Virus record (IMG/VR): IMGVR_UViG_3300001814_000002 | Coordinates: 1-31,397 of that record | Reading direction: 5' to 3' (one strand) | DNA: 31,397 bases | DNA from: a virus | Part shown: one piece after another, positions 15,174 through 22,740 of the stretch | Position numbering within the stretch: the stretch's first letter is position 1 | How the letters are laid out: each line of letters starts with the position of its first letter | Position numbers and translations under genes: made by a program | Notes under the pieces: generated by a model | What the model saw: only the letters and a program-made list of their open reading frames with translations | What the model was told of the DNA's origin: nothing | Database searches by the model: none

Positions 15174-17078
15174 ATGCATTGCAAAGTGTATAACCAAGCT
15201 ATTGAATGGGTGGGTGTCATTGATTCGATTAAATCACTCATATGGCATCGCAGTTTTTATGAATCCGGTGAATTTGAACTGGTGGTCCCAGTCACTGTTA
15301 TTCATCAAGATTTGCTTCAAGTCCAACACTACCTTACCAAAGATGATCGAGGAGAGTTTGGCATTATCGAAACCATTCACATTGAGCAGAATGAGGATGG
15401 GGAATGGATGACCTGCAGTGGACGATTGGGACCCTCTCTCTTATCACGTCGGATCATTTATGAGCGAGTGACTATTAGTAACACTGTTGAAATGGTGATG
15501 AGAACTTTAGTGACCACCTCGTGCATTACCCCAAATAATCCTGCGAGAGTAATGCCCAATCTTATGTTAGCTCCTTTTGTGGGGCATGCACCGACGGTAA
15601 CTATGCAGGTGACCTATCGAAACTTAAGTCAAACCCTCTATGAACTAACTCGAACTCATCAAATAGGATGGGACATTCGCCTTGACCCCCTTCAGCGAAA
15701 ACTAGTCTTCTTCACTTATGAACCAAGTGATAAAACCGCTACGCAAACTGCTGGACCTCAAGTGATTTTTAGTGAAGACTATGAAAACATCCGATCCTCT
15801 ACCTATGAGCGAAATCAACGCTTCAAGCAAAGTGTGGTACTTGTCGGAGGTCAAGGTGAAGGGGATGAGCGCATCCTCGTTGAAGTGGGAAGTGATGAAG
15901 GGTCTCCACGAGTCGAAGCGTTTGTGAATGCGAAGGATCTTCGATGGGAAGCGGAGATGAGTGAGAGTGAATATCTGGATGCACTCATTCAGCGAGGATG
16001 GCAAGCCATCGAACCTGAAGTCGAATATCTTGAAGCAAGTGTAGTCCTCAATGGTTCGGTAAGACTCCATGATGATTTTGATCTAGGAGACATCGTGACC
16101 ATTCAACAATCCCGTTGGAATAAAACGATTGAAGCACAGGTGAGTGAAATCAGTGAAGTATGGGATGAACAAGGCATTACCATTCAACCCATCTTTGGCC
16201 AATCGTTAAGCCGTGTCACCACCAAATCCACTCCTGACACCTCAGGCACTAGTGAAGGTCAAAGTCTGAATGTCACCCCCAATAAAGCAATCGTAAGCGA
16301 TAGTGGTGGAAACATCATTGCGTCATCGGTATCAAGTCAAGAAGTTGGTTATCTAAGTGGTGTAACATCTTTAGTTCAAACTCAACTTAATGGTAAACAA
16401 GCCACCATTTCAGGGGCAGCCAGCAGCATTACCTCCAGTAATCTCACTAGCAGTCGTGCACTTGTCAGTGATGGAAGTGGCAAAGTCGCGGTGAGCAGTG
16501 TCACCTCCACTCAACTGGGAACATTATCAGGGGTAACTTCTGCGATTCAAACTCAGTTGGATGGGAAAGCAGCCAACAGTCATACCCATATCGTTTCACA
16601 AATTACCGACTTTCTTGATAAGGTCTATCCTGTTGGAGCGATTTATATGTCCACCAGTGCAACCTCTCCAGCCACACTCTTTGGAGGAACCTGGGCTGCG
16701 ATTCAAAACCGATTCCTAGTGGCTGCCGGTGCGACCTATAGTGCAGGATCAACAGGAGGAAGAGCATCGCATGCGCATACCTCAGCTCCCCATAAACATG
16801 GAGCAGGATTTGAAAGTGGTGGAGATGGTGATTTGTGGGCTACGGTAACTGGATCGACAGGGTATGTTTACTTTAGAGAAGATGGCACAGTTCCAGCCTC
16901 TCAAGCGACATGGCCTGCGACCCATCGTGTTAGTGGTACCTATGGGACAACCTCAAATAGTGTAGGTGGTGGAGCGGATGTGCGTGGGTATACTTCAACG
17001 ACTACCCCAGATTCTACTGGATCATCAAGTTCACTCCCTCCGTATCTATCTGTGTATATGTGGCAACGAACTGCCTAA
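15174..17078 (+). CDS. Tal-like tail tip protein with fibre repeats and collar-type C-terminus
   Basis: This 634-aa protein looks modular. Residues 1 to about 360 resemble the Siphovirus ReqiPepy6 Gp37-like/Tal hub (IKSLIWHRSFYESGEFELVVPV, DDRGEFGIIETI, IGWDIRLDPLQRKLVFFTYEP, FDLGDIVTIQQ). From about 362 to 470 come two 57-residue fibre-shaft repeats. Near 485-510 is the collar/baseplate element VYPVGAIYMSTSATSPATLF followed by GGTWAAIQNRFLVAAG, and a glycine, serine and histidine-rich tip ends at SSSLPPYLSVYMWQRTA. The frame extends upstream to GTG 15162, but ATG 15174, just after the dit stop and six bases from a GGGG run, is the better start. It probably couples the tail hub to a receptor-binding tip. 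Confidence 0.82.
   Translation: MHCKVYNQAIEWVGVIDSIKSLIWHRSFYESGEFELVVPVTVIHQDLLQVQHYLTKDDRGEFGIIETIHIEQNEDGEWMTCSGRLGPSLLSRRIIYERVTISNTVEMVMRTLVTTSCITPNNPARVMPNLMLAPFVGHAPTVTMQVTYRNLSQTLYELTRTHQIGWDIRLDPLQRKLVFFTYEPSDKTATQTAGPQVIFSEDYENIRSSTYERNQRFKQSVVLVGGQGEGDERILVEVGSDEGSPRVEAFVNAKDLRWEAEMSESEYLDALIQRGWQAIEPEVEYLEASVVLNGSVRLHDDFDLGDIVTIQQSRWNKTIEAQVSEISEVWDEQGITIQPIFGQSLSRVTTKSTPDTSGTSEGQSLNVTPNKAIVSDSGGNIIASSVSSQEVGYLSGVTSLVQTQLNGKQATISGAASSITSSNLTSSRALVSDGSGKVAVSSVTSTQLGTLSGVTSAIQTQLDGKAANSHTHIVSQITDFLDKVYPVGAIYMSTSATSPATLFGGTWAAIQNRFLVAAGATYSAGSTGGRASHAHTSAPHKHGAGFESGGDGDLWATVTGSTGYVYFREDGTVPASQATWPATHRVSGTYGTTSNSVGGGADVRGYTSTTTPDSTGSSSSLPPYLSVYMWQRTA
16257..16580 (+). repeat. Two tandem 171-bp fibre-shaft repeats (truncated second copy)
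   Basis: Copy A begins at 16257 and copy B at 16428, exactly 171 bases (57 codons) later. Each encodes a SxxSSxxSxxxGxLSGVTSxxQTQL core followed, in A, by NGKQATISGAASS. The same unit with the same period recurs three times in the fibre gene at 17462. Copy B runs out into the collar domain. Confidence 0.85.
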
Positions 17079-17090
17079 GAAAGGAACACA

Positions 17091-17450
17091 ATGCTTTATT
17101 CCATGATGTTGGTTCTTCCCCTCGCCATAGGGGTTAATATCCTGCTTGGGTTTGCGATTGCGAAAACTTCATTTCATTATGATAAGCAACTCTTACTTCA
17201 AGGGATCTTTAAAGCTACAGCCATCTACGCTGCGATAGGAGGATTTGTGCTCATCGCACGAGTAATTCCTTTAATCGATGTGGAGGGAGTAGGTCAAATT
17301 GATATCCTTAATGCCTTAACGATTATCGTCTCTTCAGTCTTAGGAGTTTATATTGTACAAGGACTTCAAAAGCTCACCCAAGCCTTAAAGCTCAAAATTA
17401 AAGTACCAGTGCAAACTGATGTGGAACATCAAGCACATGGCACAGAGTAA
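17091..17450 (+). CDS. Three-helix membrane protein, likely holin
   Basis: This 119-aa protein has three hydrophobic segments at about 4-25, 36-62 and 73-93, and a charged C-terminal tail (LKLKIKVPVQTDVEHQAHGTE). This is a class-I-holin-like layout. It has an AAGGAAC ribosome site and lies between the tip protein and a fibre gene, upstream of the endolysin. A holin makes membrane holes that release or activate the endolysin. I recognise no specific family, and a structural membrane protein remains possible. Its place among fibre genes, not next to the lysin, is slightly unusual. Confidence 0.55.
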   Translation: MLYSMMLVLPLAIGVNILLGFAIAKTSFHYDKQLLLQGIFKATAIYAAIGGFVLIARVIPLIDVEGVGQIDILNALTIIVSSVLGVYIVQGLQKLTQALKLKIKVPVQTDVEHQAHGTE

Positions 17451-17461
17451 GGAGATTTAGT

Positions 17462-18547
17462 ATGGCCATTCGAAGTGGTTTCTTTAATAGTATTAACAAC
17501 GATCGATTGTATTCAGCCAATGAGTTTGCGGAATACTTTTCGACCTTTATTGGCAATGGCGTCTTTCCAACACCTGCAAACAGTCTTCAAGTCGTCGTGA
17601 GTGAAGGGGTGAATGTACTTGTTAAAGCTGGGAAAGCATGGATCAATGGATACTATTTTGTGAGTGATGCGGATGAATCGATTCTGTGTACGCCTGACCC
17701 CTTGCTTCTTCGCATGGATCGGTTGGTGTTACGACTTCATTTTAGTGCTCGACAGATTACACTGGAGCGAAAAATAGGCACACCAGCGTCAAGTCCAAGT
17801 GCACCGTCACTGACACGAAATGCTGAGATGATTGAACTCTCTTTAGCAATCTTGACTCTACCTGCAGCCACCTCAACGATCACTTCAGCGATGATCAGTG
17901 ATACCCGAAGTAACCCCAGTGAATGTGGGTTTGTCGCTTCCACCATCACTAACATTCCGATCATGAGTGTCAATAAAGCTCTCATATCCAATGTAAGTGG
18001 AGAATTGGATGTCAGCACCATCAGTGCACTTGAGTTGTCGATGCTTGCGGGTATTAGTAGTAATATCCAAACTCAACTCAACAGCAAACAAGCCACGATT
18101 AGTGGTGGAGCTTCCACGATTACCAGTAATAATTTAACCACCTCCCGAGCTCTTCAATCGGATGGCAGTGGTAAGGTATCGGTGAGCAGTGTGACTTCCA
18201 CTGAACTTGGATATCTCAGTGGAGTCAGCTCATCACTTCAAACTCAGCTCAATGCAAAGCAAGCCACTATCAGTGGAGCAGCTTCCACACTAGTGAGTAG
18301 TAACCTGACAAGCAATCGAGTAATGGTGTCAGATGCGAATGGTAAAGCCTCAGCAGGATCCATTACATCAACGGAGTTAGGGACTCTCTCTGGAGTTAGT
18401 TCATCCATTCAGACTCAACTCAATGGAAAACTAGGATCCACTGCCCAAGCCGCTGACTCCCTAAAGATAAATGGTAAGAAGCTGCATGTGGGCACGACTG
18501 CCCCTGTAAGTCCTGCGGTGGGTGATCTTTGGGTGGATACCAACTAA
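17462..18547 (+). CDS. Tail fibre / baseplate protein with triplicated shaft repeats
   Basis: The 361-aa protein starts with a globular N-terminal domain of about 160 residues: RSGFFNSINNDRLYSANEFAEYFS, then GVFPTPANSLQVV and GKAWINGYYFVSD. This is a pattern common to siphophage baseplate/BppU-like proteins. Three 57-residue repeats follow, with core SVTSTELGYLSGVSSSLQTQ, and then a short tail (KLHVGTTAPVSPAVGDLWVD) common in fibre tips. AAGGAG lies 8 bases before the ATG. The repeats match those in the gene at 15174 at protein and partly at DNA level. It likely forms a trimeric fibre used in host recognition. Confidence 0.8.
   Translation: MAIRSGFFNSINNDRLYSANEFAEYFSTFIGNGVFPTPANSLQVVVSEGVNVLVKAGKAWINGYYFVSDADESILCTPDPLLLRMDRLVLRLHFSARQITLERKIGTPASSPSAPSLTRNAEMIELSLAILTLPAATSTITSAMISDTRSNPSECGFVASTITNIPIMSVNKALISNVSGELDVSTISALELSMLAGISSNIQTQLNSKQATISGGASTITSNNLTTSRALQSDGSGKVSVSSVTSTELGYLSGVSSSLQTQLNAKQATISGAASTLVSSNLTSNRVMVSDANGKASAGSITSTELGTLSGVSSSIQTQLNGKLGSTAQAADSLKINGKKLHVGTTAPVSPAVGDLWVDTN
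17948..18442 (+). repeat. Three tandem 171-bp fibre-shaft repeats
   Basis: Units begin at 17948, 18119 and 18290, each exactly 171 bases apart. Units two and three share long near-identical runs, for example TCAACTCAGCTCAAT-type sequence encoding QTQLN. Unit one is more diverged. The third unit is shortened where the fibre tip begins. Confidence 0.85.
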
Positions 18548-18549
18548 GT

Positions 18550-19179
18550 ATGGCCATCAAAACCTTTGGGATTAAACCCACACTCACCAGTGCGTATTGG
18601 GGTGGAGTACCTTACTATGCCAATGTTGCCTATCGCACGGTGATGCCTGAGCGGGGAAAGATCATTTCACTGTCGTTAAGACTTGCTCGATACTCTGATT
18701 CAGAAGTGCCCATAGTGTGGGGGATGATATGGAATCGCAGTAACGGAGCAACATTAGCTCAATCCAATCACTCTCATTCTCCTAATAATACATACTCCAA
18801 CTTAGCCAGTCTTCAAACTTATACCTTTAGTTTTGATAAGCAACTCATAGAAGCAGGAACCTTATTATGGATTGGCTATGGAAAGCGTTCCAATCAAAGT
18901 GGACGAGCCTTTCACTTTGGAGCAAACAATAACACTTCAGGGCATTTCATCGATTACAACGATGTGAGTCAAAGTGCTCCTGCCACCACATTCACAGCGG
19001 CAAGTACTCATTCCAACAATGCTCTTTGGGTAGAAGTCACGTATGAAAGTGGAGGAGAGATTAAGGTATGGGATGGTAGCACACTGGTAACTAAACCAGT
19101 GAAAGTCTTTAATGGATCATCATGGGTAGTTAAACCTGTGAAGCATTTTAAAGATGGCCAATGGCAAGAAAGTCAATAA
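18550..19179 (+). CDS. Putative fibre-tip or receptor-binding protein
   Basis: The 209-aa protein follows the fibre gene by two bases. ATG 18550 is chosen over the in-frame GTG at 18529, which lies inside the upstream gene; no strong ribosome site is visible for either. Residues 1-165 look like a beta-sandwich (TVMPERGKIISLSLRLARY, YTFSFDKQLIEAGTLLWIGY, NALWVEVTYESG) rich in N, S and aromatic residues, as in carbohydrate-binding tips. The last 40 residues carry a threefold 'KVWDGSxxVxKPVKxFxxGxW' repeat (IKVWDGSTLVTKPVKVFNG, then SSWVVKPVKHFKDGQW), seen at the end of many phage structural proteins. Receptor binding is inferred from position and composition. Confidence 0.6.
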   Translation: MAIKTFGIKPTLTSAYWGGVPYYANVAYRTVMPERGKIISLSLRLARYSDSEVPIVWGMIWNRSNGATLAQSNHSHSPNNTYSNLASLQTYTFSFDKQLIEAGTLLWIGYGKRSNQSGRAFHFGANNNTSGHFIDYNDVSQSAPATTFTAASTHSNNALWVEVTYESGGEIKVWDGSTLVTKPVKVFNGSSWVVKPVKHFKDGQWQESQ

Positions 19180-19189
19180 GGAGATCATC

Positions 19190-19312
19190 ATGAAGAAGCC
19201 TCATGAAGAATCAGAAGTTATCGAGGATCTTGATTTATCTCAAGAACTCGCGTTTTTATTAGAAGAAGAAAGTGAGGAGTCCCATGAGCAAGACCAACCT
19301 AGGACTCGTTGA
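19190..19312 (+). CDS. Small acidic protein upstream of the endolysin
   Basis: A 40-aa frame has an excellent AAGGAG site at 19178-19183 and an ATG at 19190. The peptide is strongly acidic (MKKPHEESEVIEDLDLSQEL, then AFLLEEESEESHEQDQPRTR). It runs 29 bases into the endolysin gene, whose own GAGGAG site lies within it, suggesting translational coupling. Short acidic ORFs of this kind are common just before lysis genes in Bacillota siphophages. Function unknown. Confidence 0.65.
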   Translation: MKKPHEESEVIEDLDLSQELAFLLEEESEESHEQDQPRTR

Positions 19313-20060
19313 ATACGCGAAGAGTAAACTCAGTGTTCCTACGACTTATATGCTGGGAGGATTTGGAAGGTCTTTAACCCAAGCTATGATTGATCGTCGA
19401 GTGAAGGAGTTAAAATGTCCCCATACAATACGAAACTTATCCACCATCCAACAAGGACTAGGCAAAGCCTGTTTTGATTGTGTTGGGCTTATCAAAGGAT
19501 ACCTGTGGGAACAAAAACCAGGCGTCGTCTCCTACAACATCCCTAAGGGAAGTGATCAAAATGTTGGGATGATGTATCGATCCTGTAAAGTTAAAGGAGA
19601 TTTTAAAGACATGCCAGATACTCCAGGACTACTTGTCTTCACTAAGGATCTTGGTCATCTCGGCATTTACATTGGAAAAGATTCCAAAGGTAATCGTGAA
19701 TACATTGAATCGACTCCAGCACGAAATCAATGGGGTGTTACAAAAAGCAATGATCAGCTCCGCACATGGGCTTACTGGGGAGAGTATAGTTTCATTGATT
19801 ATGTGAGTAAAAAAATGCCCACACCATTAAACCCTGGAGATATTGTGTATGTGAGTGGTGTTGGACGCTCCAGCAGTTTAGGCACAGGACGCTCCACCGC
19901 TAACTATCGCAACAAACGGATGGTGATCATCAAACATCTTCCTAAGTCTCCATATCCATATGGTTGTTCAACAATGATCTATTCACCTGTTGGTGAGGAA
20001 GGATCACGCTATATTACTGCCTACTTCAAAGAAGAATCACTGAAGAAGAATCGACTATGA
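19284..20060 (+). CDS. Endolysin with NlpC/P60-like peptidase domain
   Basis: The 258-aa lysin has an N-terminal cysteine-peptidase domain. C66 lies in ACFDCVGLIKGYLW, the usual 'DCxGxxxxxx' nucleophile helix, and H125 lies in DLGHLGIYIGK, the usual H-[GV] strand, with a polar third residue likely near N148. Such enzymes cleave peptidoglycan stem or cross-bridge peptides, or act as amidases. After a linker (KKMPTPLNPGDIVYV), residues 181-258 form an SH3-like or cell-wall-binding module (GVGRSSSLGTGRSTANYRNK). The frame extends to GTG 19272, but GAGGAG at 19274-19279 fixes the start at ATG 19284. No signal peptide is seen, so a holin is needed for export. Confidence 0.82.
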   Translation: MSKTNLGLVEYAKSKLSVPTTYMLGGFGRSLTQAMIDRRVKELKCPHTIRNLSTIQQGLGKACFDCVGLIKGYLWEQKPGVVSYNIPKGSDQNVGMMYRSCKVKGDFKDMPDTPGLLVFTKDLGHLGIYIGKDSKGNREYIESTPARNQWGVTKSNDQLRTWAYWGEYSFIDYVSKKMPTPLNPGDIVYVSGVGRSSSLGTGRSTANYRNKRMVIIKHLPKSPYPYGCSTMIYSPVGEEGSRYITAYFKEESLKKNRL

Positions 20061-20338
20061 ATAGTGATACCTCATTAAGTATTTCAGTGATCATTGCGAT
20101 CTTAGGATGTTTTGTGGGGTTAGCAGGATGGATTCGAGGTCGAGATACACGGATCATCAATGATTCTGAGTGGAAAGGCATGGTAAATGCCAAACTTGAT
20201 ATGGCCATTGGACTTAGAAAAGATCACGATGAGCTTCAAGATCGTCATAACCAACATTCCGAACGAATCGGACGAGTAGAGGAATCAACCAAAGCAGCTC
20301 ATCGAAGAATCGATGCGATTGAAAACAAGAAACAATAA
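20057..20338 (+). CDS. XhlA-like small membrane/coiled-coil lysis protein
   Basis: The 93-aa protein overlaps the endolysin stop by four bases. Residues 8-26 form one transmembrane helix (ISVIIAILGCFVGLAGWI), followed by a basic RGRDTR. A soluble helical domain (LDMAIGLRKDHDELQDRHNQ, then HSERIGRVEESTKAAHRRID) forms a clear coiled coil. This layout resembles hemolysin XhlA-type or accessory holin proteins, though XhlA usually carries its transmembrane helix at the C-terminus, so it could instead be a spanin-like or anchoring factor. It is the last late gene and is followed at once by a terminator. Confidence 0.55.
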   Translation: MNSDTSLSISVIIAILGCFVGLAGWIRGRDTRIINDSEWKGMVNAKLDMAIGLRKDHDELQDRHNQHSERIGRVEESTKAAHRRIDAIENKKQ

Positions 20339-20357
20339 AAGGGCATTGCCCTTTTTT
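20338..20357. terminator. Bidirectional terminator ending the late operon
   Basis: AAAGGGC at 20338-20344 and GCCCTTT at 20348-20354 form a 7-bp stem with a 3-base loop. A T run follows on the plus strand (20352-20357). On the minus strand the hairpin is followed by TTTTATT, so it can also end the small reverse-strand gene that stops at 20356. Confidence 0.85.
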
Positions 20358-20466
20358 AGTCTAGATACAAATCTAATAGTAAGTCTTTATGCTTTGATAA
20401 GATTAGATGATTCTTAACAACGATCCAATAATCAACAAAACAACTTAAAGCAAAATCATGTTCCAT
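20356..20466 (-). CDS. 36-aa reverse-strand ORF convergent with the late operon
   Basis: A reverse-strand ATG (20464-20466) has a GGGAGG site 5-6 bases upstream. It opens a 36-codon frame (MEHDFALSCFVDYWIVVKNH, then LILSKHKDLLLDLYLD) that ends in the terminator hairpin. A TTGAAC / AATTAT promoter lies upstream on the same strand. The peptide has a hydrophobic, aromatic-rich middle and an acidic end. It is too short for motif assignment, but promoter, ribosome site and terminator together argue that it is expressed. It could be a lysogenic-conversion or anti-defence peptide; that is a guess. Confidence 0.5.
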   Translation of the reverse strand: MEHDFALSCFVDYWIVVKNHLILSKHKDLLLDLYLD

Positions 20467-20521
20467 ATCGTCCTCCCATTTAGATATTAGCAACAAAATA
20501 CGATTTTCCTAGAAATAATAA

Positions 20522-20550
20522 ATAATTCGTAAATCTATCATCAAGTTCAA
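20522..20550 (-). promoter_or_regulatory. Probable minus-strand promoter for the 36-aa ORF
   Basis: On the minus strand TTGAAC (20545-20550) and AATTAT (20522-20527) are 17 bases apart. This places transcription start some 50 bases before the small ORF's ATG. Confidence 0.4.
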
Positions 20551-20562
20551 ATTCACAAATTG

Positions 20563-20571
20563 TGCTATAAT
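20563..20571 (+). promoter_or_regulatory. Extended -10 promoter reading toward the RM cassette
   Basis: TGCTATAAT at 20563-20571 is a perfect TATAAT with an extended TG motif; no good -35 is present. It would make a leader of about 230 bases before the first methyltransferase, covering the hairpin region 20630-20711. Confidence 0.5.
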
Positions 20572-20629
20572 TTTTGTAAATCAAACTTCATTGTTCATAC
20601 TAGTAATTATGTTCAAAACATAGTTAAAA

Positions 20630-20711
20630 TTGTTTCAAGTGCTTGCGAAAGTTATCTTGATTGCTGAGTGGACTTAGTTTGAGAGCAGTGGTAATGAATG
20701 TTTTGAAACAA
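20630..20711 (+). other. Structured leader region, possible RNA element
   Basis: TTGTTTCAA at 20630-20638 pairs perfectly with TTGAAACAA at 20703-20711. Inside it ATTGCT (20660-20665) can pair with AGCAGT (20684-20689). No ORF with a ribosome site fills this stretch, which lies between two promoters. It may be a regulatory leader or small RNA controlling methyltransferase expression. A match to a known RNA family was not recognised. Confidence 0.3.
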
Positions 20712-20756
20712 AGAAGATAGTTGTAGACTACTTTAAGGTTATTATTAATGATTCAA

Positions 20757-20784
20757 TAGACTTAATTAATATTTGTGGTATATT
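20757..20784 (+). promoter_or_regulatory. Promoter immediately upstream of the methyltransferase operon
   Basis: TATATT at 20779-20784 with TG at 20776-20777 forms an extended -10. TAGACT at 20757-20762 is a weak -35 with a 16-base spacer. The transcript would start only about 13 bases before the ATG at 20804. Confidence 0.45.
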
Positions 20785-20803
20785 GTTCAAAAAGAGGTTC
20801 TAT

Positions 20804-21835
20804 ATGAGATATATTGGAAGCAAAGTATTACTTCTAGATTACATTAATAGTGTAGTAGATGAGCTAGCACCTGAAGCAAAAAGTATGTGTGATATATTTT
20901 CAGGTACAGCAAGTGTTTCTAGATACTTCAAGGAAAAATTCGAGATCATATCTAATGATCTCTTATATTTTTCATATGTACTTCAAAAAGCAACTATTGA
21001 GAATAACTTCATTCCCAATTTTGAAGAAGTTAAATCTGTACTTGGGATTAATGATGTGTTCAGTTATTTGGAAAACGAGAAATACCCTGATGTTGAGAAA
21101 ATTGGGTTCTTTTATAATAATTTTTCTCCAAATGGGGGAAGAATGTACATAACTGATGATAATGCTCTAAGGATTGATAGTTCGAGGCTATTTGTTGAAG
21201 ATTGGAAAAGAAGAAAGTTATTATCAGAAAATGAATACTATTACCTAATTGCGTGTATTGTTGAGGGAATTCCATTTATCTCAAATATTTCTGGAACATA
21301 TGGAGCTTATCATAAAACTTGGGATAAAAGAGCACACAAATCATTTAAACTATTTAAGTTAGAAGTTGTCGATAATATGAAAAATAATAAATCATATAAT
21401 GAAGATGGTAACAATCTTGTGAGGAAAATTTCGGGGGATATACTTTATATTGATCCACCATATAACGAAAGGCAATATCTTCCTAACTATCATTTATTAG
21501 AAACCGCAGCACTATATGATTATCCAGAAGTTAAAGGAAAAACTGGTGTTAGGCCTTATCAAGATAAAAAATCAAAATTCTGTATGAAAAAAACGGTTTT
21601 ATCTACATTTGAAGATTTAGTTACCAACTCAAATTTTAAACATGTTTTACTTAGTTATAACTCAGAAGGCTTAATGACCTCAGATCAAATTGAAAGTGTA
21701 ATGAAAAAAATTGGTAAAGAAGAAACATTTAGAATTATTGAAATCCCATATAGAAGATTTAAGAGCAGATCAACAAATCATGATGGGGAAATTCACGAAT
21801 TCATATATTATATTGAAAAGGATCTAAAAAAATGA
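20804..21835 (+). CDS. DNA adenine methyltransferase resembling the N-terminal half of M.FokI
   Basis: The 343-aa D12-class N6-adenine methyltransferase opens with MRYIGSKVLLLDYI. It has the SAM-binding motif DIFSGTASVS (30-39) and catalytic DPPY at 217-220, followed by NERQYLPNYHLLETAALYDYPE. These blocks, along with FISNISGTYGAYHKTWDKRA, match my memory of the first domain of M.FokI, which methylates one strand of an asymmetric GGATG site. The actual recognition site here cannot be deduced. ATG 20804 with AAGAGG at 20792-20797 is preferred over the upstream in-frame TTG. It overlaps the next methyltransferase by four bases, so the pair is co-translated. It protects the phage or lysogen from the nuclease encoded at 23717. 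Confidence 0.85.
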   Translation: MRYIGSKVLLLDYINSVVDELAPEAKSMCDIFSGTASVSRYFKEKFEIISNDLLYFSYVLQKATIENNFIPNFEEVKSVLGINDVFSYLENEKYPDVEKIGFFYNNFSPNGGRMYITDDNALRIDSSRLFVEDWKRRKLLSENEYYYLIACIVEGIPFISNISGTYGAYHKTWDKRAHKSFKLFKLEVVDNMKNNKSYNEDGNNLVRKISGDILYIDPPYNERQYLPNYHLLETAALYDYPEVKGKTGVRPYQDKKSKFCMKKTVLSTFEDLVTNSNFKHVLLSYNSEGLMTSDQIESVMKKIGKEETFRIIEIPYRRFKSRSTNHDGEIHEFIYYIEKDLKK

Positions 21836-22740
21836 GTCTAGTAAAAAGTCCATTGAATTATACAGGGGGGAAATATAAACTACTTAGTCAAATACTTAAG
21901 TTCTTCCCTAAGGAAATTGACACTTTTGTGGATCTATTTGGTGGTGGATTTAATGTAGGTGTAAATGTCAAAGCAAATAAAGTTATTTATAATGATCAAA
22001 TAGACTATTTAGTAGAGATATTTGAATACTTCAAAAAACATGACATTGATTTACTGCTTGAAGAAATCAATCATCTAATCAACGAATTTGACTTGAGCTT
22101 ATTTAATCAAAAAGGTTATAACCAACTTAGAAGTGAATACAATTCATCAAAATCACCCATGAAGTTATTTACCCTAACTTGTTATTCATTTAATCACCAG
22201 ATAAGATTTAATTCTAAACATGAATTTAATGCGCCTTTTGGAATCAACAGAAGTTGCTTTAATGATAGAATAAAAAACAATTTGATTAGATTCTGCAATC
22301 AACTTAAAAGCAAAGATGTTGAGTTCTCGAATCTAAGTTTTGAGAATTTCAGGGTTACTGATCTGAATAGTAAAGATTTAGTTTATTGTGATCCTCCATA
22401 TTTGATAACTACAGGTTCATACAATGATGGAAAGAGAGGATTTAATGGTTGGACAGAGACTGAAGAACTATTACTCCTTCAGTTTCTTGATACACTTGAT
22501 GAATTAGGAGTAAAATTTGCATTATCAAATGTACTAGAGCATAAAGGGGTAAAAAATCAGATTTTAATAGAATGGTCAAAAAAATATAATGTGCACAGAA
22601 TTGACTCAAATTACGAAAATAGTAATTATCAATCGAAGAATACAGAATTCAAAAGTCTTGAAGTGCTAATAACTAATTATAATCTTGTTGAGGAGGGCAA
22701 TCAAATTGAAGTTGAGCAACTACAATTTATACGATGGTGA
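21832..22740 (+). CDS. DNA adenine methyltransferase resembling the C-terminal half of M.FokI
   Basis: This 302-aa D12-class enzyme has an N-terminal SPLNYTGGKYKLLSQIL element (6-22), the SAM motif FVDLFGGGFNVG (32-43) and DPPY at 187-190 in DLVYCDPPYLITTGSYN. The blocks NQIRFNSKHEFNAPFG and FALSNVLEHKG resemble what I recall of the second M.FokI domain. With the upstream gene the two proteins sum to 645 aa, close to the fused enzyme. It likely methylates the opposite strand of the same asymmetric site. The start overlaps the previous stop (ATGA). It also overlaps the third methyltransferase by 35 bases. Confidence 0.85.
   Translation: MSLVKSPLNYTGGKYKLLSQILKFFPKEIDTFVDLFGGGFNVGVNVKANKVIYNDQIDYLVEIFEYFKKHDIDLLLEEINHLINEFDLSLFNQKGYNQLRSEYNSSKSPMKLFTLTCYSFNHQIRFNSKHEFNAPFGINRSCFNDRIKNNLIRFCNQLKSKDVEFSNLSFENFRVTDLNSKDLVYCDPPYLITTGSYNDGKRGFNGWTETEELLLLQFLDTLDELGVKFALSNVLEHKGVKNQILIEWSKKYNVHRIDSNYENSNYQSKNTEFKSLEVLITNYNLVEEGNQIEVEQLQFIRW

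Noticed and set aside
20630-20790. tracrRNA-like or other named RNA in the leader
   Set aside because: There is no Cas gene or CRISPR repeat in the window, and the stem alone does not identify a family.
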